Shown here: positions 1-8,044 of the stretch, in pieces
Layout of the letters: each line of letters opens with the position of its first letter
Numbering within the stretch: position 1 is the first letter of the stretch
Virus record (IMG/VR): IMGVR_UViG_3300039018_000118
Span: 1 to 31,327 of that record
Strand: one strand, 5' to 3'
DNA from: a virus
DNA length: 31,327 nucleotides
Position numbers and translations under genes: made by a program
Notes under the pieces: generated by a model
Database searches by the model: none
What the model saw: only the letters and a program-made list of their open reading frames with translations
Told to the model about the DNA's origin: nothing

Positions 1-1
1 G

Positions 2-388
2 ATGGGCACATCCAAGTTCGGCGGCGCAGCCACCACCTGCGTGGCCATCCCAGATGATGATGCAAATGCCACGAAACCCCACAAAAAACCTACAAAGCAC
101 GACGAGAACGTGCGCACAGTCGAGCGTGCCTGGTGGGCCTCGGGTGCCGAAGAGCGCGAGGGTTTTCCCTACGTCAGCAGGTCGGCGCTGCGTGAGCTTC
201 TGGTCAAAGATGGCGCGACCGAGCGCACCGCAAAGAACAAAACCGAGGCATCCAGACCGGATGGAATCATCTCGCAAATGCTCAACTCGGGCGCTTTGCA
301 ATCGACTGAACACGGCTGGATTTTCATCAACAAGGCCCAGGCAAGTGCCATGCTGATGCAAAAAAATGGGGGACAAAATCGCCCCTAA
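2..388 (+). CDS. C-terminal part of a probable phage replication ATPase (RepA-like), truncated by the window edge
   Basis: The frame is open to the left edge, and the Met at position 2 is probably internal, so the gene is partial. The visible 128 residues begin with a Gly/Ala-rich stretch, pass through a charged linker (about residues 18-36), and end in a compact region (about 38-118) with the look of a winged helix: the segments around VERAWW, SRSALRELL and GIISQMLNSGAL, closed by a short HGWIFI strand. Similar tails are known at the end of AAA/RecA-type replicative ATPases of phages and plasmids. No Walker motif lies inside the window, so the ATPase assignment is inference. The gene sits directly upstream of a repeat-rich region with a DnaA box, which fits a replication role. 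It could instead be another DNA-binding protein. Confidence 0.5.
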   Translation: MGTSKFGGAATTCVAIPDDDANATKPHKKPTKHDENVRTVERAWWASGAEEREGFPYVSRSALRELLVKDGATERTAKNKTEASRPDGIISQMLNSGALQSTEHGWIFINKAQASAMLMQKNGGQNRP

Positions 389-463
389 ACGCCCCTGAGT
401 GCCCCTAGGGGTTTTTAGGGGTTAGGGGCAAAAGCCCGTTAAATCGCCCCTCCCCGCCCCTAA

Positions 464-475
464 AACGTATACGTT
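464..475. promoter_or_regulatory. 12-bp perfect palindrome AACGTATACGTT inside the repeat region
   Basis: AACGTATACGTT equals its own reverse complement. It is flanked by inverted repeats, GCCCCT on the left (456-461, with two extra A before the palindrome) and AGGGGC on the right (476-481). A dyad this regular in a short non-coding region suggests a dimeric DNA-binding protein site or the core of the origin. Confidence 0.4.
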
Positions 476-518
476 AGGGGCGGTAGGGGCAACGGGATGC
501 GGAAAATCAGGGACAAAG

Positions 519-527
519 TTATCCACA
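519..527 (+). promoter_or_regulatory. DnaA box TTATCCACA
   Basis: This is an exact match to the strongest bacterial DnaA-binding consensus. It lies about 20 bases before the next start codon and just after the GCCCCT repeat cluster. A single 9-mer can occur by chance, but its place in a short repeat-rich non-coding stretch makes host DnaA recruitment plausible. Confidence 0.5.
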
Positions 528-548
528 GGAAAGTAAGCAGGCACTAAC

Positions 549-731
549 ATGAAGCAACACCGAGAGACCCCAGACTTCAAGACCTGGCAGCTCGACACCT
601 TGGCCAAGTTTGCGACCGAGTGCTACCTCCGGCTGCAGGACGAGCAGGCCGCAAACGAGCAGCTCAGGCTCGACCTCAAAGATGCCATGAAACTGGCGCG
701 AATCCAAAACATGAAGGAGAATGCAGCATGA
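549..731 (+). CDS. Small hypothetical protein (60 aa) ahead of the methyltransferase
   Basis: This is a 60-residue charged protein predicted to be largely helical, with a heptad-like segment around residues 29-50 (DEQAANEQLRLDLKDAMKL) that could form a short coiled coil. I recognise no domain. No strong ribosome binding site precedes the ATG. The TGA overlaps the ATG of the ParB-methyltransferase gene (ATGA at 728-731), so the two are probably translationally coupled. It is the first gene after the candidate origin. Confidence 0.6.
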   Translation: MKQHRETPDFKTWQLDTLAKFATECYLRLQDEQAANEQLRLDLKDAMKLARIQNMKENAA

Positions 732-1989
732 CCACGAAAACCCACGATTTAAAAGCATCGATCGAGTACATCTCGGTCGACAAGCTCATTCCCTACGCAC
801 GCAACAGCAGAACCCACAGCGACGCACAGGTGGCCCAGATTGCTGCATCGATCAAGGAATTTGGCTTCACCAATCCGGTGCTGATTGATGGGGGGGGGGA
901 ATCATTGCAGGACACGGTCGAGTCATGGCGGCACGCAGCATGAAAATTGATACAGTCCCGTGCATCCGACTTGGCCACCTGACTGATGCACAGAAAAAGG
1001 CCTACGTGATCGCAGACAACAAGCTAGCGCTGAATGCTGGGTGGGATAACGAGTTGCTGGCCATCGAGCTGGGCGAGCTGGGTGATCTCGGTTTTGACCT
1101 TGAGCTGACTGGCTTCACCGACGACGAGATCAAAGCACTTATGCCGGTGCAAGGCACTGACGGCCTCACCGACCCGGACGATGCGCCAATTGTTCAGGAA
1201 ACAGCAACCACGGTGCCAGGCGACATCTGGGTGATGGGAAAACACCGGCTGCTCTGCGGAGACTCGACCAGCATCGATGACCTGACCAAACTCACTGGCG
1301 GTCAGTTGGTGGACATCTGGCTGACAGATCCACCTTACAACGTGGCGTACGAAGGCGGCACAAAAGAAAAGCTGACCATCAAGAACGACGAGATGGGCGA
1401 CGATCAGTTTCGACAGTTCTTGCGCGACGCCTACACGGCTGCCGACATGGTGATGAAACCCGGCGCGGTGTTTTACATCTGGCACGCTGACAGCGAGGGC
1501 TACAACTTCCGAGGCGCTGCCAAAGACGCTGGCTGGACGGTGCGGCAGTGTTTGATCTGGAAGAAGTCCTCCCTCGTCATGGGGCGGCAGGACTACCACT
1601 GGAAACACGAGCCTTGCCTGTACGGCTGGAAAGAAGGTGCAGGCCACCTCTGGGCAGCCGACCGCAAGCAGACCACCATCCTTGAGTTCGACAAGCCAAC
1701 TCGCAACGGCGAACACCCGACCATGAAACCCGTGGCTCTGTTTGAGTACCAGCTCCTGAACAACACAAAAGGCGGCGACGTAGTGCTCGACAGCTTTGGC
1801 GGCAGCGGCACCACTTTGATCACAGCCGAGAAGAACGGTCGAGTCGCAATGCTGATGGAACTCGATCCACGTTATTGCGACGTCATCGTGAAACGCTGGC
1901 AGCAATTCACAGGCAAAATAGCAATTCACGCAGAAACTGGACAACCTTTCGCGGAGGTTACAAATGGCAACCAAGAAACAAAAACTTGA
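728..1989 (+). CDS. ParB-domain DNA methyltransferase (beta-type, DPPY), frameshifted at a poly-G run
   Basis: The product is predicted to be a DNA adenine-N6 or cytosine-N4 methyltransferase with an N-terminal ParB/Srx-like domain. Translation from ATG 728 (AAGGAG at 714-719) gives 54 ParB-type residues ending in PVLID. It then enters ten G (890-899) and goes out of frame, ending at 943. The other frame resumes with IIAGHGRV, the normal ParB continuation, and runs to 1989. One more G, or a -1 ribosomal shift, would restore a protein of about 420 residues, the usual size of such fusions. The downstream part carries TDPPYNV (about residues 200-206 of the restored protein, catalytic motif IV) and DSFGGSGTT (SAM-binding motif I); that motif order is the beta class. 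The 3' end overlaps the next gene. Likely roles are modification against host restriction or at packaging sites. Whether the break is a sequencing error, phase variation or recoding cannot be decided here. Confidence 0.85.
890..899 (+). repeat. Homopolymer of ten G at the methyltransferase frameshift
   Basis: Ten consecutive G span the point where the reading frame changes. The flanking codons on both sides encode matching ParB-family sequence (PVLID before, IIAGHGRV after), so the frame break maps exactly to this tract. Such tracts are prone to polymerase slippage and to sequencing miscounts. Confidence 0.95.
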
Positions 1990-2404
1990 AAAACCGGTTC
2001 TAAAAAACACAAAGTCCCACGGAGGCGCACGTGAAAACGCTGGCCGGATGGCTTTTGAACCGACTGAGCAGGAGCGCAAACAGGTCGAAGCCTTCTCCGG
2101 CTACGGCTTGCCGCTGGAGCAGATCGCTGTCCTGGTGCGAGAAGGCATCTCAGTAGAAACCCTGACCAAGCACTTTGAGCGTGAGCTGGTGTCGGGCAAG
2201 GCCAAAGCCAACACCGGCGTTGGCCGCACGCTGCATCAAAAGGCGATGGCAGGCGACACGACCGCAGCCATCTGGTGGTCCAAGACCCAGATGCGCTGGA
2301 AGGAAACCCAGCAGCACGAGCTGACCGGCGCAAATGGTGTGCCGCTGGAGTTCACCAAGATCGAACGAGTGATTGTCCGTGGCAAAGCAAACTCTCAAGA
2401 TTGA
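1964..2404 (+). CDS. terS: Probable small terminase subunit
   Basis: The protein has 146 residues. The basic N-terminus contains GGARENAGR (about residues 20-28), typical of phage proteins encoded just before the large terminase. A helical part follows (SGYGLPLEQIAVLVREGISVETLTKHF, about 44-70) that reads like a helix-turn-helix for DNA recognition, then a conserved-looking AIWWSKTQMRW segment (about 101-111). The small terminase recognises packaging sites and loads the large subunit. The gene overlaps the methyltransferase end by 26 bases and its 3' end overlaps the large terminase start. The assignment rests on position and general form, as small terminases diverge quickly. Confidence 0.7.
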   Translation: MATKKQKLEKPVLKNTKSHGGARENAGRMAFEPTEQERKQVEAFSGYGLPLEQIAVLVREGISVETLTKHFERELVSGKAKANTGVGRTLHQKAMAGDTTAAIWWSKTQMRWKETQQHELTGANGVPLEFTKIERVIVRGKANSQD

Positions 2405-3608
2405 GACCCCAGAGTGGGCGCTGCCCATGCTGGAGCCTGCGCGCTACAAGGGCGCTCACGGTGGCCGTGGCTCGGGCAAGTCCCACATGTTTGCCGAGCT
2501 GATGATCGAGGCCCATATCATTGACCAAAAGCGCAGAAGCGTCTGCGTGCGTGAAATCCAGAAGTCGCTGGCCCAGTCGGTCAAGCGCCTGCTCGAGACC
2601 AAGATCGAGCAGATGAATGCCGGTGCTTACTTCGAGGTCCAAGAGGCGGTCATCAAGTCCAAGAAGGGCGATGGCATGATCATCTTCCAGGGCATGCAAA
2701 ACCACACAGCCGACTCGATCAAGTCGCTCGAGGGCTACGACTGCGCCTGGGTGGAGGAGGCCCAGAGCCTGAGCCAGACCAGCCTGGACCTGCTGCGGCC
2801 AACAATCCGCAAGCCCCAGTCCGAGCTGTGGTTCACTTGGAACCCGCGCCAGCAGACCGATCCTGTCGATCACCTGTTGCGCGGCCCGACGCCACCGAAG
2901 GATGCCACAGTCCTGAAGGTGAACTTCACCGACAACCCTTGGTTTCCAGACGTCCTGCGCGACGAGATGGAGTACGACAAGCGGCGCGATCCGGACAAGT
3001 ACAGCCATGTCTGGATGGGCCAGTACCTGACCAACAGCAGCGCCAGGGTCTTCAAGAACTGGAAGATCGACGAGTTCGAGGCACCTAGAGACGCCATCCA
3101 CAGGCTCGGCGCTGACTGGGGCTTTGCCATCGATCCTACCGTGCTGGTGCGCTGCCACATCATTGGCCGCACCCTGTACATCGACCACGAAGCCTATATG
3201 GTGGGCTGTGAGATCGTGAACACGCCTGAGCTGTTCATGACCGTGCCAGAGTCCGAAAAGTGGCCCATCGTGGCCGACTCGGCCAGGCCGGAAACCATCA
3301 GCCACATGAAGAAGAACGGATTTCCAAAGATCATGACGGCGGTCAAAGGCCCGAAGTCGGTAGAGGAAGGCATTGAGTTTCTGAAGAATTACGACATCGT
3401 TGTCCACCCACGCTGCATCCACACGATTGACGAGCTGACCCTTTACAGTTATAAGCAAGACCCACTGACAGGTAAGATTCTGCCGATCCTGGAGGACAAG
3501 AAAAACCACGTCATCGACGCCTTGCGATACGCCTGCGAGGCGGTGCGGCGGTCCAGTGCGGCCAAGCCTGCCGTCTTCACGCCTTTGCCAAACGTAAAGA
3601 AGTGGTGA
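2379..3608 (+). CDS. terL: Terminase large subunit (packaging ATPase-nuclease)
   Basis: The product is the motor that pumps DNA into the procapsid and cuts concatemers. Counting from an in-frame TTG at 2373, Walker A is GGRGSGKS (30-37), Walker B ends in CAWVEEAQ (124-131), and FTWNPR (154-159) resembles the coupling motif. The RNase H-like nuclease residues are D248 (ADWGF), D302 (VADSARPE) and D382 (HVIDALRYA). A length of about 410 residues fits PBSX/Terminase_3-type enzymes. I prefer the GTG at 2379 over the TTG at 2373; either overlaps the small terminase end. The product should dock on the portal encoded next. Confidence 0.95.
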   Translation: MAKQTLKIETPEWALPMLEPARYKGAHGGRGSGKSHMFAELMIEAHIIDQKRRSVCVREIQKSLAQSVKRLLETKIEQMNAGAYFEVQEAVIKSKKGDGMIIFQGMQNHTADSIKSLEGYDCAWVEEAQSLSQTSLDLLRPTIRKPQSELWFTWNPRQQTDPVDHLLRGPTPPKDATVLKVNFTDNPWFPDVLRDEMEYDKRRDPDKYSHVWMGQYLTNSSARVFKNWKIDEFEAPRDAIHRLGADWGFAIDPTVLVRCHIIGRTLYIDHEAYMVGCEIVNTPELFMTVPESEKWPIVADSARPETISHMKKNGFPKIMTAVKGPKSVEEGIEFLKNYDIVVHPRCIHTIDELTLYSYKQDPLTGKILPILEDKKNHVIDALRYACEAVRRSSAAKPAVFTPLPNVKKW

Positions 3609-3637
3609 GACAATCGCACAAATTGAGGAACTAATCT

Positions 3638-5698
3638 ATGGCCAGAATCTCCAACGACCAGCGCCTTGCCAATCTTCACTCAGAAGCCTTGGCGCAGTTC
3701 GACGACGTTCAGAGCGCATTGCGCGACGAGCGCCTGCAATGCCTGCAGGACCGGCGTTTCTATTCTTTGGCAGGCAGCCAGTGGGAAGGCCCACTCTGGG
3801 ACCAGTACGAGAACAAGCCTAAATTCGAGGTCAACAAGATCATGTTGGCCGTGATCCGAGTGGTCAACGAGTACCGCAACAACCGGATCACGGTGGACTT
3901 TGTGTCCAAGGATGGCACCGAGAACGACAAGCTGGCCGAGGTCTGCGACGGTCTGTACCGTGCCGACGAGCAGGCCTCCGTGGCCGACGAGGCCTACGAC
4001 AACGCCTTCGAGGAGGCGGTCGGCGGTGGCATCGGAGCCTGGCGTCTGCGCACGGTCTACGAGGACGAGGAAGACCCAGAGGACGACCGGCAGCGCATCC
4101 GCATCGAGCCGATCTTCGACGCTGACAGCTCGGTGTTCTTCGACCTTGGTGCCAAGCGCCAGGACAAGAGCGACGCCAAGTTCTGCTTTGTGGTCACCAG
4201 CATGACCCGCCAGGCATACAAGGACACCTGGGGCGACGACCCGACCGACTGGCCCAAGATCATCCACCAGTACGAGTTCGACTGGTGCACGCCTGATGTG
4301 GTCTACGTGGCCGAGTACTTCAAGGTCGAGGAAAAGACCGAGACAATTCGCATCTTCCAGGCCATTGACGGCACCGAGGAGCGTTACAGCCAGGCCGACT
4401 TTGCAGCCGACGAGACCCTCGAGGACACGCTGGCCGCCATCGGCACCCGCGAGGTGCGCCAGAAGAAGGTCAAGCGCAAGCGCGTGCGCAAGTACGTCAT
4501 GTCCGGTGGCCGAGTGCTTGAGGACGCTGGCTATATCGCAGGCAACTGCATCCCGATCGTGGTCGTCTACGGCAAGCGGTGGTTCGTGGACAACGTGGAA
4601 CGCTGCATGGGCCATGTGCGCCTGGCCAAAGATGCCCAGCGTCTGAAGAACATGCAGCTCTCCAAGCTGGGCGAGATCAGCGCACTATCCAGCGTCGAGA
4701 AACCGATCCTCACGCCTGAGCAGGTGGCTGGCCATCAGGTCATGTGGTCTGAGGACAACCTCAAGGACTACCCGTACCTGCTGATCAACCCGATCACAGA
4801 CCAGAACGGCAACCAGGCCGTCAGCGGTCCGGTGGCCTACACGAAAAGCCCACAAATCCCACCGGCAATGGCCGCGCTCCTGCAGATCACCGAGACCGAC
4901 ATGCAGGACATCTTGGGCAATCAACAAGGCGCTGACAAGATGGTGAGCAACATCTCCGGCAAGGCCGTCGAGATGATTCAGGCCAGAGTCGATGGCCAGG
5001 CCTACATCTACATGTCCAACTTTGCCAAGGGCATGAAGCGCTGCGGCGAGATTTGGCTCTCGATGGCCCGTGACATCTACACCGAAGAAAAGCGCAAGAT
5101 GAAGACGGTCGCGGCCACTGGCGAGGCTGGCATGGTCGAACTGATGCAGCCTTCCATCGACCAGGAGACCGGAGAGGTGGTCATGGAAAACGATCTGTCC
5201 AGCGCCACCTTCGATGTGATTGCAGACGTCGGCCCGTCCAGCTCGAGCAAGCGCCAGGCGACCGTCAGGGCACTGACCGGCATGCTCTCGATCACGCAAG
5301 ACCCAGAGACCGCACAGGTGCTGACGGCGATGGCCATGATGAACATGGAGGGCGAGGGCGTCGGCGATGCCAATGCCTACTTCCGCAAGAAGCTGCTGCG
5401 CATGGGCGTGGTTGAGCCGACCGAGGAAGAAGCCAAAGACCTCATGGCCGAGATGCAGGGCAAGCCCCAAGACCCGAATGCCATGTACCTCCAGGCCGCT
5501 GCCGAGGAGGCCACCGCCAAGGCGGCGCAGGCCCGTGCCAACACCGTCAAGACCGTGGCCGACGCAGAACTCAGCCGTGCCAAGACGCTCGAGACGCTCG
5601 GCAAGGTTGACGAGACAGCCCAGAACATGGCGCTCACAAATGCAGAAGCCGTGCAGGAGATTCTGCGTGGCCAGATCATTCAGCCTGTTGTCAGGTAA
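3638..5698 (+). CDS. Portal protein, P22 gp1-like
   Basis: The predicted 686 residues are close to the P22 portal (725). The dodecameric portal occupies one capsid vertex and serves terminase docking, DNA entry and neck attachment. The N-terminal third contains the clip/stem pattern of P22-type portals (FYSLAGSQWEG about residues 42-52, then VNEYRNNRI near 75). The C-terminal about 70 residues are an Ala-rich helix (EEATAKAAQARANTVKTVADAE) like the helical barrel of P22 portal. The start ATG follows a GAGGA site. The gene lies between large terminase and scaffold, as in P22. Confidence 0.9.
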   Translation: MARISNDQRLANLHSEALAQFDDVQSALRDERLQCLQDRRFYSLAGSQWEGPLWDQYENKPKFEVNKIMLAVIRVVNEYRNNRITVDFVSKDGTENDKLAEVCDGLYRADEQASVADEAYDNAFEEAVGGGIGAWRLRTVYEDEEDPEDDRQRIRIEPIFDADSSVFFDLGAKRQDKSDAKFCFVVTSMTRQAYKDTWGDDPTDWPKIIHQYEFDWCTPDVVYVAEYFKVEEKTETIRIFQAIDGTEERYSQADFAADETLEDTLAAIGTREVRQKKVKRKRVRKYVMSGGRVLEDAGYIAGNCIPIVVVYGKRWFVDNVERCMGHVRLAKDAQRLKNMQLSKLGEISALSSVEKPILTPEQVAGHQVMWSEDNLKDYPYLLINPITDQNGNQAVSGPVAYTKSPQIPPAMAALLQITETDMQDILGNQQGADKMVSNISGKAVEMIQARVDGQAYIYMSNFAKGMKRCGEIWLSMARDIYTEEKRKMKTVAATGEAGMVELMQPSIDQETGEVVMENDLSSATFDVIADVGPSSSSKRQATVRALTGMLSITQDPETAQVLTAMAMMNMEGEGVGDANAYFRKKLLRMGVVEPTEEEAKDLMAEMQGKPQDPNAMYLQAAAEEATAKAAQARANTVKTVADAELSRAKTLETLGKVDETAQNMALTNAEAVQEILRGQIIQPVVR

Positions 5699-5776
5699 AT
5701 GAAAAAGCGCGAGAATGTGATAAACGGCATCCACCCAGCCGTGTCAATGGGTGAGTTTGATGGGGTCATAGAATGA
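5699..5776 (+). CDS. Candidate 25-residue micro-ORF between portal and scaffold
   Basis: An ATG directly abuts the portal stop (TAA 5696-5698). The frame runs 25 codons with a basic start (MKKRENVINGIHPAVSMGEF) and ends in a TGA that overlaps the scaffold ATG as ATGA (5773-5776). This spacing fits translation coupled from portal through to scaffold. No strong ribosome binding site is seen, and so short a frame could be chance. It might exist mainly to couple or tune scaffold translation. Confidence 0.4.
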   Translation: MKKRENVINGIHPAVSMGEFDGVIE

Positions 5777-6669
5777 GTAAAAAGGCAGTATCAGGAGATG
5801 AAAGCCAAGACGATGAAACCGTAGTTATTGAGGACGAAGGCCAAGGCTCTGAGCAAGAAACCAGCGAGTATCAATCCACTGGTGACCAGGGCGATGGACA
5901 GAATGCCGAAGATGGCGAGGGCGAGTCGGACGAGGTAATCGTCTCCATTGGTGAGGAAGCGCCACCTCCCGAAGAACAGACTCATGCGCCGGAATGGGTG
6001 CGCGAGCTGCGTAAGACGAACCGAGAATTGCAACGTCAGAACCGCGAGCTACAGAGCAAGCTGCAGACAACCGCACAGACTGAGACCAAGCCGGTCGTGC
6101 TGGGGCCAAAGCCGAAGCTGGAAGATCACGACTACGACGCTGACAAATTCGAGGAGGCACTGGCTGGTTGGTTTGAGCGCAAGCGAAAAGCCGACGAGAT
6201 GCAGACCGCGCAGGAAGCTGAAGTTATGAATCAGCAGAAGGCGTGGAAGGCAAAGCTGGATGGCTACGGCAGGGCGAAAGCCGAGCTGCGAGTCAAAGAT
6301 TTTGAGGATGCCGAGGCCGTGGCCCAGGAACTCTTCAACATCACCCAGCAGGGCGTGGTGCTTCAAGGTGCAGATAACCCTGCGCTCGTTATTTACGCAC
6401 TCGGCAAGAATCCGAAGAAGGCCAAGGAGCTGTCCGATATTAAAGACCCCGTGAAGTTTGCCTTTGCGGTAGCGAAACTGGAGAAAGAATTGAAAGTTAC
6501 AAACCGTAAGGCAGCCCCGCCACCCGAGAGAGTAGTGTCAGGAACTGGCCGAGTATCTGGGGCGGTGGACTCAACCCTCGAACGGCTGCGAGAAGAAGCG
6601 GCTCGTACTGGCAACATGACCAAGGTCATCCAGTACAAGGCGCAGAAGCGTGCAGCATCCAAAAACTGA
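5773..6669 (+). CDS. Scaffolding protein
   Basis: The protein has 298 residues, close to P22 gp8 (303). The first 75 residues are extremely acidic and Gly/Ser-rich. A heptad-rich coiled coil follows (WVRELRKTNRELQRQNRELQ, about 77-96), and the end is a basic helical tail (KVIQYKAQKRAASKN). In P22 the basic C-terminal helix-turn-helix binds coat subunits while the rest directs shell curvature; the same layout is visible here. Position between portal and coat supports the call. Primary sequence similarity is not the evidence, since scaffolds diverge strongly. Confidence 0.85.
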   Translation: MSKKAVSGDESQDDETVVIEDEGQGSEQETSEYQSTGDQGDGQNAEDGEGESDEVIVSIGEEAPPPEEQTHAPEWVRELRKTNRELQRQNRELQSKLQTTAQTETKPVVLGPKPKLEDHDYDADKFEEALAGWFERKRKADEMQTAQEAEVMNQQKAWKAKLDGYGRAKAELRVKDFEDAEAVAQELFNITQQGVVLQGADNPALVIYALGKNPKKAKELSDIKDPVKFAFAVAKLEKELKVTNRKAAPPPERVVSGTGRVSGAVDSTLERLREEAARTGNMTKVIQYKAQKRAASKN

Positions 6670-6691
6670 TTTTTTGAAATAGGAATTAATC

Positions 6692-7984
6692 ATGTCCAAT
6701 AGTTTCTCGAAAGAAGAGCGCGTCGCGTTTGAAGACCTTCTCGAAGGCTTCCAAGATGCGCTGGTCCTGTCCCGTCACGTCAACATCTACAACACAGATC
6801 AGACGATGATGGAGCGTGCCAACAACACCATCTGGCGTCCCCAGCCTTACATCGCTCAATCCCAGAGCAGCACCCCAGGCACCCCGGTGACCTATCAGGG
6901 CATGACCCAGTTGGCAGTTCCTGCCACCCTGGGCTTCAGCCAGACCGTGCCTTGGGAGATGACCACGCTTGAGCTGCGCGATGCGCTGCAAGAAGGCCGT
7001 CTGGGCGAGTCTGCCAAGCAGAAGCTGGCCTCCGACATCAACGTCGCAATCATGAACTCGGCTGCAAGCCTTGGTTCGCTGGTTGTGCCGATTGCTGCCG
7101 CTGCCGGTGACTATGATGACATCGCTTTGTGCGACACTATCATGAACGAACAGGGAGTTTCGAACTACGACCGCTTCATGGGTCTGTCCAGCCGTGACTA
7201 CAACGGTCTGGCCGGTAACTTGTCGCAGGCTTCGCGTTCGTTCGGCAATGCCAAGTCGGATCGTGCCTACGAGCGCAGCTTCGTTGGTATGGTCGCAGGC
7301 TTTGACACCTATAAGTTCGACTACGCCAACCGCCAAGCAGCCGCTGCTGGTGGTTCTGGTGTTCGCATCGACACCAATGGTTCGAACACGCAAGCTAACT
7401 ACGCTCCTCAGGCCACCTCGACCTCGGTCGGCGGCCAGATCAACGTGGACAACCGCTTCCAGACCGTCACCGTTAACACCTCGGCCAACATCGCCCCTGG
7501 CGATGCCTTCACCATTGCCGAAGTGTACGCAGTGCACCACATCACCAAGCAGTCCACTGGCCAGCTCAAGACCTTCCGTGTCGTGAGCGTTCCAGCCGGT
7601 GGCACCAGCCTGGTGATCACGCCTCCAATCATCGGTGCTCAAACCATCGGTGCTACACCTCCAACCGACGCTCAGTTGCAGTACAAGAACGTGGAAGTGG
7701 CCATCGCTGCCGATGCAGCCGCCATCACTTTCTTGAACGTGAATGCCGCTGCGGTGAACGTGTTCTGGCAGCGTGATTCTCTGGAGATTCTGCCTGGCCG
7801 TTACGCTGTGCCTTCGGATGCTGGTGTCGCAGTGATGCGTGCAAGCACCGACCAGGGCATCGAGCTGGTCATGCAGAAGTTCTACGACATCGACAGCATG
7901 GTGATCAAGTACCGCCTTGACACCCTGTTTGGTGTGGTGAACAAGAACCCCGAGATGTCCGGCATCTTGTTGTTCAACCAGTAA
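6692..7984 (+). CDS. Major capsid protein, P22 coat (gp5)-like
   Basis: The length is 430 residues, the same as P22 coat. The N-terminal part has ANNTIWRPQPYI (about residues 48-59), like the SNTIWMPVE stretch of P22 coat. The middle has VDNRFQTVTVNTSANIAPGD (about 249-268), matching the VDNRFATVTL region where the fold returns to HK97 architecture. The C-terminus has NVFWQRDSLEI, like NVFWADDAI of P22. It forms the T=7-type shell by analogy. An AGGA site precedes the ATG and a strong terminator follows. Codon use is the most even of the window, as expected for a highly expressed gene. Confidence 0.95.
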   Translation: MSNSFSKEERVAFEDLLEGFQDALVLSRHVNIYNTDQTMMERANNTIWRPQPYIAQSQSSTPGTPVTYQGMTQLAVPATLGFSQTVPWEMTTLELRDALQEGRLGESAKQKLASDINVAIMNSAASLGSLVVPIAAAAGDYDDIALCDTIMNEQGVSNYDRFMGLSSRDYNGLAGNLSQASRSFGNAKSDRAYERSFVGMVAGFDTYKFDYANRQAAAAGGSGVRIDTNGSNTQANYAPQATSTSVGGQINVDNRFQTVTVNTSANIAPGDAFTIAEVYAVHHITKQSTGQLKTFRVVSVPAGGTSLVITPPIIGAQTIGATPPTDAQLQYKNVEVAIAADAAAITFLNVNAAAVNVFWQRDSLEILPGRYAVPSDAGVAVMRASTDQGIELVMQKFYDIDSMVIKYRLDTLFGVVNKNPEMSGILLFNQ

Positions 7985-7994
7985 GCAGCAGGTT

Positions 7995-8025
7995 GAGGGA
8001 AGGGGCTTCGGCCCCTTCCCTCTTT
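7995..8025 (+). terminator. Rho-independent terminator after the coat gene
   Basis: A perfect 12-bp stem (7995-8006 with 8011-8022), GAGGGAAGGGGC against its complement, closes on a TTCG tetraloop and is followed by a short T tract (8023-8025). It starts about ten bases after the coat stop. It probably attenuates rather than ends transcription, because essential neck and tail genes continue in the same direction. It could also stabilise the 3' end of the coat message. Confidence 0.8.
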
Positions 8026-8044
8026 CATCATCAAGGAGCGCACC

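Larger units (their letters stand above)
381..527. other. Candidate replication origin: GCCCCT/AGGGGC repeats plus DnaA box
   Basis: This non-coding stretch holds GCCCCT at 381-386, 391-396, 401-406 and 456-461, AGGGGC at 476-481 and 485-490, and further AGGGG and CGCCCC variants between 410 and 455. A perfect Escherichia-type DnaA box, TTATCCACA, lies at 519-527. Clustered short repeats next to a DnaA box beside a replication gene are the usual architecture of an iteron-type origin. Function is inferred. The repeats could also be binding sites for a regulator, or act in packaging, since the terminase genes lie 1.5 kb downstream. Confidence 0.5.

Noticed and set aside
620-943. Separate 107-residue gene upstream of the methyltransferase
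   Set aside because: Its first 36 codons overlap a better-supported small gene; the meaningful part begins at ATG 728 and is the N-terminus of the broken methyltransferase.
2352-3509. 385-codon open frame on the minus strand across the large terminase
   Set aside because: It is antisense to a gene with intact Walker and nuclease motifs, and has no own signals.
4685-5734. 349-codon open frame on the minus strand across the portal gene
   Set aside because: It mirrors portal codons, is His/Leu-rich and has no domain; the plus-strand portal is clearly real.
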